A DNA stretch of 64,000 nucleotides from an uncultured Paracoccus sp. (GCF_947496875.1 NZ_CANMEH010000005.1:124001-188000), one strand, 5' to 3'. Shown: positions 1 through 8,730, counted from the stretch's first letter. Numbers and translations: made by a program. The notes: a model not told the origin generated them from the letters alone.

Positions 1-77
1 AACGCACCGACGAGAAGGCGCCGGACACCGGCCCGACCCCCACCTCGGGTCAGGGCGAGGGCGGCGGCGACGTCTGA
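1..77 (+). CDS. C-terminal end of an unidentified protein (partial)
   Basis: An open frame entering from the left edge ends at the TGA at 75-77. The 24 visible residues are rich in Gly, Pro, Thr and acidic residues, ending in GEGGGDV, which looks like a disordered C-terminal tail. No family can be named from this. A strong intrinsic terminator follows 20 bases later on the same strand, which supports this being a real gene end. It is not obviously part of the sulfate-reduction operon that starts at 352. Confidence 0.6.
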   Translation, partial: RTDEKAPDTGPTPTSGQGEGGGDV

Positions 78-97
78 TCTCCGGGACACTGGACAAA

Positions 98-129
98 GCG
101 GGCGGCAGCGAGACTGCCGCCCGTTTTTT
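98..129 (+). terminator. Rho-independent terminator
   Basis: A GC-rich inverted repeat, GGCGGCA / TGCCGCC with a seven-base loop, is followed directly by CG and a run of six T. This is a textbook intrinsic terminator. It closes the gene entering from the left edge and separates it from the cys operon. Confidence 0.9.
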
Positions 130-351
130 CTGTCGCGGCACATGCGGTCCCGGTGAGGGGGTTGGGTGCGCGGCGAAACGTCCGGCAATCCGGCCGAGGG
201 TAGGCGGTTGTTCCGGGAGGATTTCGCGTCCGCAGGACAGGTATCGCGGACGTAGGGACCCATAGCGGATGACGTCCTTATATCTTCCGAGCTATGGCGG
301 TTTGACGGAAAGATATTCTAATCTTGGGGCACCAGTCGTCAGAGGTGACCC

Positions 352-717
352 ATGTCGAAACCGTTCACGCCAACGCAGCAGAAACCGGCGGTGCTGACCG
401 CCAATGCCCTGCGGGACGGCCGCTGCGTGTGGTGGACGCAGGACGGATGGTCCGCCGATCCGCGCGCCGCGACCTTGTTCGACGATCCCGCCTGCGCCGA
501 GGCGGCGCTGCAGCAGGCCGAGGCGCAGGCCGACCTCGTGGTGGGCTCGTATCTGGTCGAGGCAAGGCGCGGCCCCGCGGGGGCCGAACCCGTGCATTTC
601 CGCGAAGCCTTCCGGCAGCGCGGGCCGTCGGTCGAACCGGCCGCGCAGCAGATCGCGGCGCAGCTGTCCGTCGCCTCCCTCCAACCATCAGCCGCATCCA
701 GGGGGCATCATGTTTGA
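352..717 (+). CDS. DUF2849 family protein, first gene of the sulfate-reduction operon
   Basis: A 121-residue soluble protein matching the DUF2849 family, known in alphaproteobacteria as a small partner gene placed just before cysI. Its biochemical role is not established; a link to siroheme or sulfite-reductase function is inferred only from context. The start is supported by an AGAGGTG ribosome-binding site seven bases upstream. The gene overlaps the cysI start by eight bases, so the two are probably translationally coupled. The siroheme synthase gene cysG, often found upstream in relatives, is not visible here. The region before it (78-351) holds the terminator of the previous gene, a hairpin with CGTCCGC / GCGGACG arms at 227-252, and presumably the operon promoter, which I could not assign. 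Confidence 0.8.
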   Translation: MSKPFTPTQQKPAVLTANALRDGRCVWWTQDGWSADPRAATLFDDPACAEAALQQAEAQADLVVGSYLVEARRGPAGAEPVHFREAFRQRGPSVEPAAQQIAAQLSVASLQPSAASRGHHV

Positions 718-2365
718 CGCGGGCCATGACGAGAACGCCTATCTGCGCCACCGTGCCGCGCAGTTCCGCGACCAGGTCAGGCGCCGCATCGACGGCGCGC
801 TGACCGAGGACGAGTTCCGGCCGCTGCGGCTGATGAACGGCGTCTATCTGCAACTGCACGCCTACATGCTGCGGGTGGCCATCCCCTATGGCACGATCAG
901 CCCCCGGCAGATGCGGGCGCTGGCCGTTCTGGCCGAGCGGTACGACCGCGGCTACGGCCATTTCACCACCCGCCAGAACATCCAGTTCCACTGGCCGCGG
1001 CTGGTCGACATCCCCGACATGCTGGACATCCTGGCCGAGGTCGGGCTGCACGCCATCCAGACCAGCGGCAACACGATCCGCAATGTCACCACCGACGCCT
1101 TTGCCGGGGCCGGCCCCGACGAGGTCGCCGATCCCCGCCCCTGGGCCGAGCTGCTGCGGTTCTGGTCGACCGACCACGCCGAGTTCCAGTTCCTGCCGCG
1201 CAAGTTCAAGATCGCGATTTCCGGCGGCGAGGCGGATCGGGCCCTGATCCCGGCCCATGACATCGGCCTGCGGCTGGCCCGGCAGGACGGCCAGATCGGG
1301 TTCGAGGTGTGGATCGGCGGCGGGCTGGGGCGCACCCCGCTGCTGGGCCAGATCGTGCGGCCGTTCCTGGCGGCCGGCGACCTGTTGCCCTATGTCGAGG
1401 CGATCCTGGCGGCCTACAACCTCAGCGGCCGGCGCGACAACAAGTACAAGGCACGGCTGAAGATCACCGTGGCCGAGCGCGGGCTGGACGTGCTGCGCGA
1501 CGAGATCGAGGCCGAGTTCCTGCGCCGGCGCGCCGAGTTCCCGGGGATCGACCCGACCGTGCTGGCCGGCTTTGCCGAGCGGTTTGCGCCGCCGGCGTTC
1601 CGCGACGCCGACGACGCGGCCTATGATGCGGCCCGGGGCCGCGATCCGGTGTTCCGGTCCTGGTCCGACACCAACCTGTCGCCGCACCGCGCGCCAAGCC
1701 ACGCCAGCGTCACCGTGACGCTGAAGGCGCCGGGGGCCACGCCGGGGGATGTCACCGCCGGGCAGATGCGGCTGCTGGCCGATCTGGCCGAGCAGTACGG
1801 CTATGGCGACCTGCGGATCGCCCATGACCAGAACGTGGTCCTGCCGCATGTGCATCGCGGCGACCTGCCGGCGCTGCATGCGCAACTGCGCAGCGCCGGG
1901 CTGGGCACCGCCAATGCGGGCCGCCTGACCGACATGATCGCCTGCCCGGGGATGGATTTCTGCACCCTGGCCACGGCGCGGTCAATCCCGATCGCCCACG
2001 ACATCGCCGCCTATGTCCGCGGCCGCGACCTGGATGACGAGATCGGCGATTTCGACCTGCGCATCTCGGGCTGCATCAATGCCTGCGGCCACCATCATCT
2101 GGGCCATGTCGGGATCCTGGGTCTGGACCGCGCGGGAGAGGAGAACTACCAGATCACCCTGGGCGGCGACGGCTATGACCAGCCGGCGATCGGGGAACGC
2201 GCCGGCCCCGGCTTTCCGGCCGACGAGGTGGTGCCGGCGCTGGGCCGGTTGCTGGACGCCTACCTGGTCCTGCGCGATGCGCCGGAAGAACGCTTCATCG
2301 ACGCGCTGCGGCGGCTGGGTCCGGGGCCCTTCCGTCAGGCGCTGTATGGGGATGCAGATGCTTGA
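710..2365 (+). CDS. cysI: Nitrite/sulfite reductase hemoprotein (assimilatory, siroheme and 4Fe-4S)
   Basis: A 551-residue nitrite/sulfite reductase that performs the six-electron reduction of sulfite to sulfide in cysteine biosynthesis. The two duplicated ferredoxin-like/siroheme half-domains of the family are present. The cysteines that ligate the 4Fe-4S/siroheme centre are visible as C-x5-C (C412, C418) and C-x3-C (C455, C459, in SGCINACG). The ATG at 710 is chosen because it overlaps DUF2849 and starts the conserved N-terminus; the frame is open further upstream without family-like sequence. No flavoprotein subunit CysJ is nearby. The ferredoxin-NADP reductase gene at the end of the operon suggests ferredoxin as electron donor, which is an inference. 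It overlaps the next gene by eight bases. Confidence 0.93.
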   Translation: MFDAGHDENAYLRHRAAQFRDQVRRRIDGALTEDEFRPLRLMNGVYLQLHAYMLRVAIPYGTISPRQMRALAVLAERYDRGYGHFTTRQNIQFHWPRLVDIPDMLDILAEVGLHAIQTSGNTIRNVTTDAFAGAGPDEVADPRPWAELLRFWSTDHAEFQFLPRKFKIAISGGEADRALIPAHDIGLRLARQDGQIGFEVWIGGGLGRTPLLGQIVRPFLAAGDLLPYVEAILAAYNLSGRRDNKYKARLKITVAERGLDVLRDEIEAEFLRRRAEFPGIDPTVLAGFAERFAPPAFRDADDAAYDAARGRDPVFRSWSDTNLSPHRAPSHASVTVTLKAPGATPGDVTAGQMRLLADLAEQYGYGDLRIAHDQNVVLPHVHRGDLPALHAQLRSAGLGTANAGRLTDMIACPGMDFCTLATARSIPIAHDIAAYVRGRDLDDEIGDFDLRISGCINACGHHHLGHVGILGLDRAGEENYQITLGGDGYDQPAIGERAGPGFPADEVVPALGRLLDAYLVLRDAPEERFIDALRRLGPGPFRQALYGDADA

Positions 2366-3542
2366 CGTCGCGATCCACGACCGGGCACGGGGGCTGAACG
2401 ACCGGTTCCGCCATCACGCCGCCATCGAGGTGCTGCGCCATGCCGCGGCCGATCCGGCGGTCGGGCGGCTGGCGCTGGTCAGTTCCTTTGGCGCGGAATC
2501 GGTCGTGCTGCTGCACATGCTGTCGGTGGTCGCGCCGGCCACGCCGGTGCTGTTCGTCGACACGCTCATGCTGTTTCCCGAAACGCTCGCCTATCAGCGC
2601 GACATCGCCGAACGGCTGCCGCTGACCGACATCAGGGTGATCCGGGCCGAGCCCGCGGCGCTCGCCGCGGGCGACCCCAGTGGCACGCTGCACGGGCGCG
2701 ACAGCGACGCCTGCTGCGCCCTGCGCAAGGTCGCGCCGCTGGAAGCGGCACTGGCGGAGTTCGACGCCTGGATCAGCGGGCGCAAGCGTTTTCAGGGCGG
2801 TGAACGGCAGGAGCTCGACTTCTTCGAAGTGGAATCCCCGGTTCGGCTGCGGGTCAATCCGCTGGCCCACTGGCGGCCGCAGGACGTGCGCGACTATATC
2901 GTCGAGAATGGCCTGCCGGTGCATCCGCTGGTCGCGCGGGGCTATCCCTCGATCGGCTGCGCGCCCTGCACGTCGCCGGTTGCGGCGGGCGAGGATCCGC
3001 GCGCCGGGCGCTGGCGCGGTGCGGCCAAGACCGAATGCGGCATCCACTTCATCGGCGGCCGCGCCACCCAGGCGCCTTCGGACGCTCCCGCGCCGGAAGT
3101 CGCCGCCACCACCCCCGCCAGCCACGACATGCCGGAAACTAGAACCATGACCATGATTGCCGACACACCCCTTCTGGTCCGCGACGACGGGTTTCACCCG
3201 ATCGCCGAGGACCCGGATGTCGTCCTGCCCCCCGACAGCGATCCGGCCGATCTGGGCGACCACCTGCACCATGCGGTGATCGCGGTGGAATTCCCGTCGA
3301 TGCCGGACGGGCGCGGGTTCACCCTGGCCCGCCAGCTGCGGGCGCGAGGTTATGCCGGGTGCCTTCGTGCCACCGGCGGGCTGATCGCCGACCAGTACGC
3401 GATGGCGCGGCGGGTCGGGTTCGACGAGGTCGAGATTTCCGCCGCGCTGGCCCGGCGCCAGCCCCCCGAACAATGGCGTGCCCGCGCGGACTGGCATGCC
3501 TGGGACCACCGTGCCCGCCTGACCGGAGAATTGACGCGATGA
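2358..3542 (+). CDS. cysH: APS/PAPS reductase (CysH) fused in frame to a DUF934 domain
   Basis: One uninterrupted frame of 394 residues. Residues 1-235 are a CysH reductase, which reduces activated sulfate to sulfite. It carries the cysteine pairs of the iron-sulfur adenylylsulfate-type enzymes (C119-C120 and C201-x2-C204) and the catalytic C-terminal Cys (C227, in ECGIHF). Residues 236-263 form an Ala/Pro-rich linker, and 264-394 match DUF934, a small protein of unknown function that is normally a separate downstream gene. An internal ATG at 3147 could start DUF934 separately, but no stop separates the two domains. The ATG at 2358 overlaps the cysI stop; ATGs at 2346 and 2352 are alternatives. 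The frame ends in an ATGA overlap with the reductase gene. Either a true fusion or a lost stop or indel. Confidence 0.85.
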   Translation: MLDVAIHDRARGLNDRFRHHAAIEVLRHAAADPAVGRLALVSSFGAESVVLLHMLSVVAPATPVLFVDTLMLFPETLAYQRDIAERLPLTDIRVIRAEPAALAAGDPSGTLHGRDSDACCALRKVAPLEAALAEFDAWISGRKRFQGGERQELDFFEVESPVRLRVNPLAHWRPQDVRDYIVENGLPVHPLVARGYPSIGCAPCTSPVAAGEDPRAGRWRGAAKTECGIHFIGGRATQAPSDAPAPEVAATTPASHDMPETRTMTMIADTPLLVRDDGFHPIAEDPDVVLPPDSDPADLGDHLHHAVIAVEFPSMPDGRGFTLARQLRARGYAGCLRATGGLIADQYAMARRVGFDEVEISAALARRQPPEQWRARADWHAWDHRARLTGELTR

Positions 3543-4375
3543 ACCAGATCACACAACTGGCCAGCGCCCGCCCGGTTGCGGGGCCGAGATCCGACCTGCA
3601 GACGGTGACGCATGTGCGGCACTGGACGGACTGGCTGTTCTCGTTCCGGGTGACGCGGCCGGCGAGCCTGCGGTTCCGGTCGGGCGAGTTCGTGATGATC
3701 GGGCTGCCCGACGACGCCGGCAAGCCGATCCTGCGGGCCTATTCGATCGCCTCGCCGGCCTGGGACGACGAGCTGGAGTTCTATTCGATCAAGGTGCCGG
3801 ACGGGCCGCTGACCTCGCGGCTGCAGCATATTCGCCCCGGCGACCCGATCATCCTGCGACCCAAGCCGGTCGGCACGCTGGTGCTGGACGCGCTGCTGCC
3901 CGGCCAACGGCTGTGGCTGCTGGCGACCGGCACCGGGATCGCGCCCTTCGCGTCGCTGCTGCGCGACCCCGACACCTACGGGCGCTATGCGCAGGTGGTG
4001 CTGATGCACACCTGCCGGACCGAGGCCGAGCTGGCCTATGGGCGCGACCTGGTCGCGGGGCTGGAGGACGACCCGCTGCTGGCCGAGCTGTTCGGCGAGG
4101 GCTTTGCGGACCGGCTGCTCTACTATCCCACCACCACGCGCGAGCCGTCGGCGCGGATGGGGCGGATCACCGACACCCTGCGCTCGGGCCGGGTGTTCGC
4201 CGACCTCGGCCTGCCGCCGATGAACGCGGCGGACGACCGGGCGATGGTGTGCGGGTCGCTGCCGTTCAACCTGGACGTCAAGGCGGTGCTGGAGGGCTTC
4301 GGCCTGCACGAGGGCGCCAACAGCGACCCGCGCGAGTTCGTGGTGGAAAAGGCCTTCGTCGGCGAGGGGGTCTGA
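3539..4375 (+). CDS. fpr: Ferredoxin--NADP+ reductase
   Basis: A 278-residue FAD-dependent ferredoxin/flavodoxin-NADP reductase. The FAD-binding barrel carries an RAYSIAS motif near residues 65-71, the NADP half has LLATGTGIAPF near residues 125-135, and the protein ends with the family-typical FVVEKAFV. It transfers electrons between NADPH and ferredoxin in the cytoplasm. As last gene of the cys operon (ATGA overlap with the CysH-DUF934 frame) it probably supplies reduced ferredoxin to the sulfite reductase. This inference fits the absence of CysJ. No terminator is obvious in the 40 bases before the convergent LysR gene. Confidence 0.92.
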   Translation: MNQITQLASARPVAGPRSDLQTVTHVRHWTDWLFSFRVTRPASLRFRSGEFVMIGLPDDAGKPILRAYSIASPAWDDELEFYSIKVPDGPLTSRLQHIRPGDPIILRPKPVGTLVLDALLPGQRLWLLATGTGIAPFASLLRDPDTYGRYAQVVLMHTCRTEAELAYGRDLVAGLEDDPLLAELFGEGFADRLLYYPTTTREPSARMGRITDTLRSGRVFADLGLPPMNAADDRAMVCGSLPFNLDVKAVLEGFGLHEGANSDPREFVVEKAFVGEGV

Positions 4376-4415
4376 GGGCAGTAGGCGGGCGGCCGGGAGG
4401 CGGGTGAGATGCCGG

Positions 4416-5360
4416 TCAGTCCGCCTCCGGCGCGTCCGGTTCGACGACCAGCGCCCCCTTCCACGCCCCGGCCGCGACGGTGTCGTGGATGTGGCTGACG
4501 ATGATCTCGGCGAACCGCCGGGTCAGGTGGCTGCGCTGCACTTCGGGCAGCCACAGCACCAGGGTGCGCCGCAGGTCGGGGCTGGTGATCGGCCTGGCCG
4601 TCACCCGCCCGTCGCGCAGCCGCTGGTCGACCGAGTTCAGCGACAGGATCGTGCGCGCGCCGCCGCGCTCGACGAAGTTCAGCATCGCCGACACGATGTC
4701 GACCTCCAGATAGACATCCGGGATCAGCCCGCGCGCCGCCGCCGCCAGATCGATCAGCTGCCGCAGCCCGTGCGCCGGGCTGGGCAGGATCAGCGGCTTG
4801 CCGAACGCCTCGGCGAAGCTCACCGGCTCGTCGGTCCGCCCGTCCCCGGGTGGGCCGATCAGATACAGATGTTCCTGCAGCAGCGTCGTGGCGCGGGGGC
4901 TGCGCGCCGCCGTGATCTCGTAGGTGACGCCCACGTCGATCGAGCCGCGCTGCAGCCAGTCGCGCACATGGCCGGTGAAACCCGACGCGATGCGCAGCCT
5001 GCACAGCGGGTATTCCGCCAGGAACCGGTCGATCAGCGGTGTGGCGATGGTTTCCGCCAGCGCCGGCGGCAGCCCCAGCGTCACGGTGCCGCGCAGTTCC
5101 CCGTCGCGGCCCGACACCTCGCGCACGATCTGGTCGGCCTGGTCCAGCAGGTCGCGGCCGCGCAGCGACAGCATCTCGCCCTCGGGGGTGGGGCTGACGC
5201 CGCGGCCATGCCGGTGCAGCAGCGTGACGCCGAGTTCGTGTTCCAGCGCCTTGACCTGCCGGGTCAGGGCCGGCTGGGCCACGTTCAGCCGTTCGGCCGC
5301 CGAGGTGATGCTGCCGAGCCGGCAGATTTCGACAAAGTTGCGCAGCTGACGCAGGTCCAT
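4416..5360 (-). CDS. LysR family transcriptional regulator
   Basis: A 314-residue LysR-type regulator with the N-terminal winged helix-turn-helix (residues 1-60; LGSITSAAERLNVAQPALTRQ is the recognition region) and a C-terminal substrate-binding-protein-like effector domain (about 90-300). It is transcribed divergently from the TAXI-TRAP/CoA-transferase operon, with 152 bases between the start codons. That gap holds two overlapping perfect inverted repeats, so it most likely controls the transporter and its own gene in response to a substrate or CoA intermediate. The effector is unknown. Sequence style is nearest to the Cbl/CatM-like LysR subgroup, but I cannot place it more precisely. Confidence 0.9.
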   Translation of the reverse strand: MDLRQLRNFVEICRLGSITSAAERLNVAQPALTRQVKALEHELGVTLLHRHGRGVSPTPEGEMLSLRGRDLLDQADQIVREVSGRDGELRGTVTLGLPPALAETIATPLIDRFLAEYPLCRLRIASGFTGHVRDWLQRGSIDVGVTYEITAARSPRATTLLQEHLYLIGPPGDGRTDEPVSFAEAFGKPLILPSPAHGLRQLIDLAAAARGLIPDVYLEVDIVSAMLNFVERGGARTILSLNSVDQRLRDGRVTARPITSPDLRRTLVLWLPEVQRSHLTRRFAEIIVSHIHDTVAAGAWKGALVVEPDAPEAD

Positions 5361-5380
5361 GATGCTGCCCTAGTATCGCT

Positions 5381-5415
5381 GAAATGCTGCCGCTGCATTT
5401 CAAATCTGCAGCGGC
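5381..5415. promoter_or_regulatory. Overlapping inverted repeats, candidate LysR operator
   Basis: Two perfect inverted repeats share bases in the gap between the lysR and TAXI genes. GAAATGC / GCATTTC spans 5381-5401 with a 7-base spacer, and GCCGCTGCA / TGCAGCGGC spans 5389-5415 with a 9-base spacer. LysR regulators bind T-N11-A dyads in divergent promoters, so this is the best operator candidate. The overlap means only one of the two structures can form or be bound at a time. No experimental support is available from sequence alone. Confidence 0.6.
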
Positions 5416-5512
5416 GTTTGCAACACCTGTCGGAGTGGGAGAGACTGGCAAGCGTGCCGCCGTCGCGCGGGCACGCAAGACCAACGAACAAAACGATCAG
5501 GGAGGAAAGCGC

Positions 5513-6655
5513 ATGGATTTTGCGAGAATGATGACGACCGGCCGGCTGATGATGTCCGCGGCCGCGCTGGCGGTGGCCGGGTCGGCCGCGGTGGCGCAGG
5601 AGCTGCCGGACACGATGATCTGGACGGCCTATGACGTCGGCTCGGCCGGCTATGCCGAGGCGTCCGCCATTGCCGACGCGTTCGGCCAGAAATACGGCAC
5701 CAAGGTCCGCATCCAGCCGTCCGGCAGCGGCATCGGCCGGCTGCAGCCTCTGCTGCAGGGGCGGGCCGATTACGGGTTCCTGTCGACCGAGACCTTCTTC
5801 CTCGCCGAAGGCGACTATGACTTCGCAACGCCCGAATTCGGGCCGACCGAGCTGCGGGCGGTAGCCGGCCGTCCGGCCTCGATCACCATGGTCGCCGCAG
5901 CCGACGCGGGCATCGAGACGATCGCCGATGCCAAGGGCAAGCGGGCCGCGTTCATCGCCGGCAACCCGTCGATCAACGTCAAGTGCGAGGCGATCCTGGC
6001 GTTCGGCGGGCTGACGCTGGATGACGTCGAGGTCGTCATGTTCCCGACCTATGCCGCCGCGATGAGTTCGATGACCAAGAACGAATCGGACTTTACCTGC
6101 ACCACGCCGACCACCAGCCAGCTTTACGAGCTGGCGGAATCGCCGCGGGGCATCAAGTGGGTGCCGCTGGACCCGAACAATGCCGAGGCCTGGGCAAAGC
6201 TGGACGGCATCCTGCCGATCATGGGCCATTTCGAGGAGGACATCGCCGCCGGGCTGGAGCCGGGCGAGAAGGTCGACATGGCCTCGTATCGCTATCCGGT
6301 GATCGCCACGACCAAGGACAAGTCCGCCGACGAGGTCTATGCGTTCATCAAGGCGCTGGACGAGACCTTCGACATGTACAAGTCCGGCACCGCCACGATG
6401 GGCCGCTGGGCGCTGGAACAGTCGGGCGTGCCGCCGATCGACGTGCCGTTCCACGAGGGCGCGATCCGCTACCTGAAGGAAAAGGGCATCTGGACCGCCG
6501 AACATGACGCCTGGAACGAGGAGCGGACCCGGCGCATGGATGCCCTGGTCGCCGCCTGGGGCGAATTCAAGGCGGCCAATCCCGACCTGTCGGGCGAGGA
6601 ATTCGCCACGCAGTGGAATGCCAGGCAGGACGAGGTTCTGGCGTCCCTGAACTGA
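5513..6655 (+). CDS. TAXI family TRAP transporter solute-binding protein
   Basis: A 380-residue periplasmic binding protein of the TRAP-associated extracytoplasmic immunogenic (TAXI) family. A Sec signal peptide covers about residues 1-28 (hydrophobic run ending AVAQ). The family core includes the PSGSGIGRLQPL region and a long C-terminal helical part. The start at 5513 has a GGAGGAAA ribosome-binding site. It should capture an organic acid or amino-acid-like solute in the periplasm and deliver it to the fused permease encoded next. The few characterised TAXI systems transport dicarboxylates such as glutamate or 2-oxoglutarate; the substrate here is unknown. Its place beside a LysR gene and CoA-transferase genes suggests a catabolic carboxylic acid. 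Confidence 0.9.
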   Translation: MDFARMMTTGRLMMSAAALAVAGSAAVAQELPDTMIWTAYDVGSAGYAEASAIADAFGQKYGTKVRIQPSGSGIGRLQPLLQGRADYGFLSTETFFLAEGDYDFATPEFGPTELRAVAGRPASITMVAAADAGIETIADAKGKRAAFIAGNPSINVKCEAILAFGGLTLDDVEVVMFPTYAAAMSSMTKNESDFTCTTPTTSQLYELAESPRGIKWVPLDPNNAEAWAKLDGILPIMGHFEEDIAAGLEPGEKVDMASYRYPVIATTKDKSADEVYAFIKALDETFDMYKSGTATMGRWALEQSGVPPIDVPFHEGAIRYLKEKGIWTAEHDAWNEERTRRMDALVAAWGEFKAANPDLSGEEFATQWNARQDEVLASLN

Positions 6656-6668
6656 CGGCTGATCCAGG

Positions 6669-6694
6669 GGCCCGCCTCTGACCGGAGGCGGGCC
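6669..6694 (+). other. Strong stem-loop between binding protein and permease genes
   Basis: A perfect 10-bp stem (GGCCCGCCTC with GAGGCGGGCC) and a six-base loop lie 13 bases after the binding-protein stop and are followed by weak pyrimidine sequence, CTGCTTC. Such elements commonly let the binding protein be made in excess over the membrane subunit, by partial termination or protection of the upstream mRNA 3' end. This role is inferred from position. Confidence 0.7.
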
Positions 6695-6720
6695 TGCTTC
6701 ACCCGGGAGGAGCCGGCGCC

Positions 6721-8730
6721 ATGACCAATGCCACCGAGGAGAGCCTGCCGCCGGGGACGCCCCCGATCGCGGCGGCGGTGCCGGCGACGGCACAGGATCC
6801 CGGCCACCACTTGCGCACGCCGGACCCCGAACCGCCGCCGCGGCCCGCCGGCCTGGCCCGTGCCGCGACCTATCTGCTGGGCGGGATCGGGGTGCTGCTG
6901 GCGATCAACCAGGTGTTCCTGCTGGACGGGCTGGGGCTCGGGTTCCAGCCGCTCGGCAACTCGTATCTGTACTATCTCATCGGCATCTTCCTTGCCGCGG
7001 CGTTCCTGACCATTCCGGCGCGGGCCGCCGATGCCGGGCGGGTGCGCTGGTATGACTGGCTGTTCGGCGCGATCGCGCTGGGGCCGGCGCTGTATCTGGG
7101 CTGGAACGGCCTGAACATCATTCAGCAGGGGTGGGAATACGCGGCCCCCCTGTCGGCGCAGATCGCCGCCGCCCTGATGCTGATCGCGGTGCTGGAAGGC
7201 GTGCGGCGGGCGGGCGGCCCGATCCTGCTGGCGACCGCGGTGCTGTTCGGCTCCTACCCGCTGTTCGCGGATTACATGCCAGGCTTTCTGTGGGGCACCT
7301 CGTTCGACCTGGCGGGCACCATCCGGGCGCATATCCTGGGCGTCGAAAGCGTCATCGGCATCCCCATGCAGGTGGTCGCCGAACTGGTGATCGGGTTCGT
7401 GATCTTCGGGTCGGTGCTGACCATCACCAAGGGCAGCGATTTCTTCATGGACCTCGCCGCCGCACTGCTGGGCCACACGCGGGGCGGGCCGGCCAAGGTC
7501 GCGGTGATGGGATCGGGGATCCTGGGCTCGCTGTCCGGCAGCGTCATTTCCAACATCCTGACCAGTGCGCCGTTCACGGTCCCGACGATGCGGCGGGCCG
7601 GCTATCCCGCGACCTATGCCGCGGCGATCGAGGCCTGTGCGTCGACGGGCGCGACGCTGATGCCGCCGGTGATGGGAACGGTGGCGTTCATCATGGCCTC
7701 GTTCCTTGGCGTCGCCTATGCCGATGTCGCGACCGCGGCGTTCCTGCCGGCCCTGCTGTTCTATGTCGCGCTGCTGCTGCAGGTCGACATGTATGCGGCG
7801 CGCAACGGACTGCGCGGCATGGCGCGGGACGAGATCCCCTCGGTCGGGTCCACCCTGATGGAAGGGTGGCCCTATCTGCTGGGGCTGGTGGTGCTGATCT
7901 ACGTGCTGATGGGGCTGCGGATGGAAACCTATTCGCCCTACGCCGCCTCGGTCACGATGCTGGTCGCCACCGCCTTCAACCGCCACACCCGGCTGACCTG
8001 GACGCGGGCCAAGCTGCTGCTGATGGACATCGCCAAGAACATCGCGTCGCTGGTGGCGGTGCTGGCCGGGATCGGCCTGGTCGTGGGCGGGCTGTCCTAT
8101 ACCGGCGTGGCCGGCGCGTTCTCGCGCGAGCTGCTGCTGTATGCGGGTGGCAGCATCCCGTTGATGCTGATGGCCGGCGCGATCACCAGCTTTGTCCTCG
8201 GCATGGGGATGACGGTCAGCGCCTGCTACATCTTCCTGTCGATCTTGCTGGCGCCGGCGCTGATCGACGCCGGGCTGAACCCGCTGGGCAGCCACCTGTT
8301 CATCCTGTACTGGGGGATGCTGTCCTACATCACGCCGCCGGTGGCGCTGGCGTCGATCACCGCGGCGAACATCGCCGGGTCCAACCCGATCCGCACCGGG
8401 TTCTATTCCATGCGGCTGGGCGGCACGCTGTTCATCCTGCCGTTCATCTTCATCTACGACCCGGCGCTGATCATGGCGGGGAGCTGGGCCGAGATCGTCA
8501 AGGCGGTCGGGATTGCAGGGATCGCCATCCTGGCGCTGACCGCGGCCTTCGAAGGCTATCTGTACGGGGTGGGCCGGCTGGGCATGGTCACCCGGGTGAT
8601 GCTGGGCGTGGCCGGTGCGCTGACGATCATTCCCGAAACCTACAGCGACATCGCCGGGCTGGCGCTGATGGCGGTGGCCATCGGGATCGCGCTGGTCGCC
8701 GCGCGCCGGACACAGAAGGTGACCCCATGA
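6721..8730 (+). CDS. TRAP transporter fused permease (4TM + 12TM)
   Basis: A 669-residue polytopic inner-membrane protein in which the small (DctQ-like) and large (DctM-like) TRAP subunits are fused, as is usual for TAXI systems. About four membrane segments lie in residues 40-150, then the large subunit with repeated helical hairpins, including GSGILGSLSGSVISN near residue 260 and GMGMTVSACY near residue 500. It drives sodium- or proton-coupled import of the solute bound by the preceding protein. A Pro/Ala-rich cytoplasmic N-terminus of about 40 residues precedes the first helix. A GGGAGGAG ribosome-binding site supports the ATG. Its stop overlaps the CoA-transferase start (ATGA). Confidence 0.93.
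   Translation: MTNATEESLPPGTPPIAAAVPATAQDPGHHLRTPDPEPPPRPAGLARAATYLLGGIGVLLAINQVFLLDGLGLGFQPLGNSYLYYLIGIFLAAAFLTIPARAADAGRVRWYDWLFGAIALGPALYLGWNGLNIIQQGWEYAAPLSAQIAAALMLIAVLEGVRRAGGPILLATAVLFGSYPLFADYMPGFLWGTSFDLAGTIRAHILGVESVIGIPMQVVAELVIGFVIFGSVLTITKGSDFFMDLAAALLGHTRGGPAKVAVMGSGILGSLSGSVISNILTSAPFTVPTMRRAGYPATYAAAIEACASTGATLMPPVMGTVAFIMASFLGVAYADVATAAFLPALLFYVALLLQVDMYAARNGLRGMARDEIPSVGSTLMEGWPYLLGLVVLIYVLMGLRMETYSPYAASVTMLVATAFNRHTRLTWTRAKLLLMDIAKNIASLVAVLAGIGLVVGGLSYTGVAGAFSRELLLYAGGSIPLMLMAGAITSFVLGMGMTVSACYIFLSILLAPALIDAGLNPLGSHLFILYWGMLSYITPPVALASITAANIAGSNPIRTGFYSMRLGGTLFILPFIFIYDPALIMAGSWAEIVKAVGIAGIAILALTAAFEGYLYGVGRLGMVTRVMLGVAGALTIIPETYSDIAGLALMAVAIGIALVAARRTQKVTP

Noticed and set aside
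302..324. TTGACG with nearby TATTCT/TAATCT as a promoter for the cys operon, and an AAGAT/ATCTT dyad at 309-324.
   Set aside because: Spacing between the two hexamers is only about 5-10 bases, too short for a sigma-70 promoter, and the dyad is short enough to be chance.
365..1885. Long open frame on the minus strand, antisense to cysI.
   Set aside because: High-GC genes give long antisense frames. Its residues are low-complexity (Gly, Arg, Gln, Pro) with no domain, while the plus strand encodes an unmistakable CysI.
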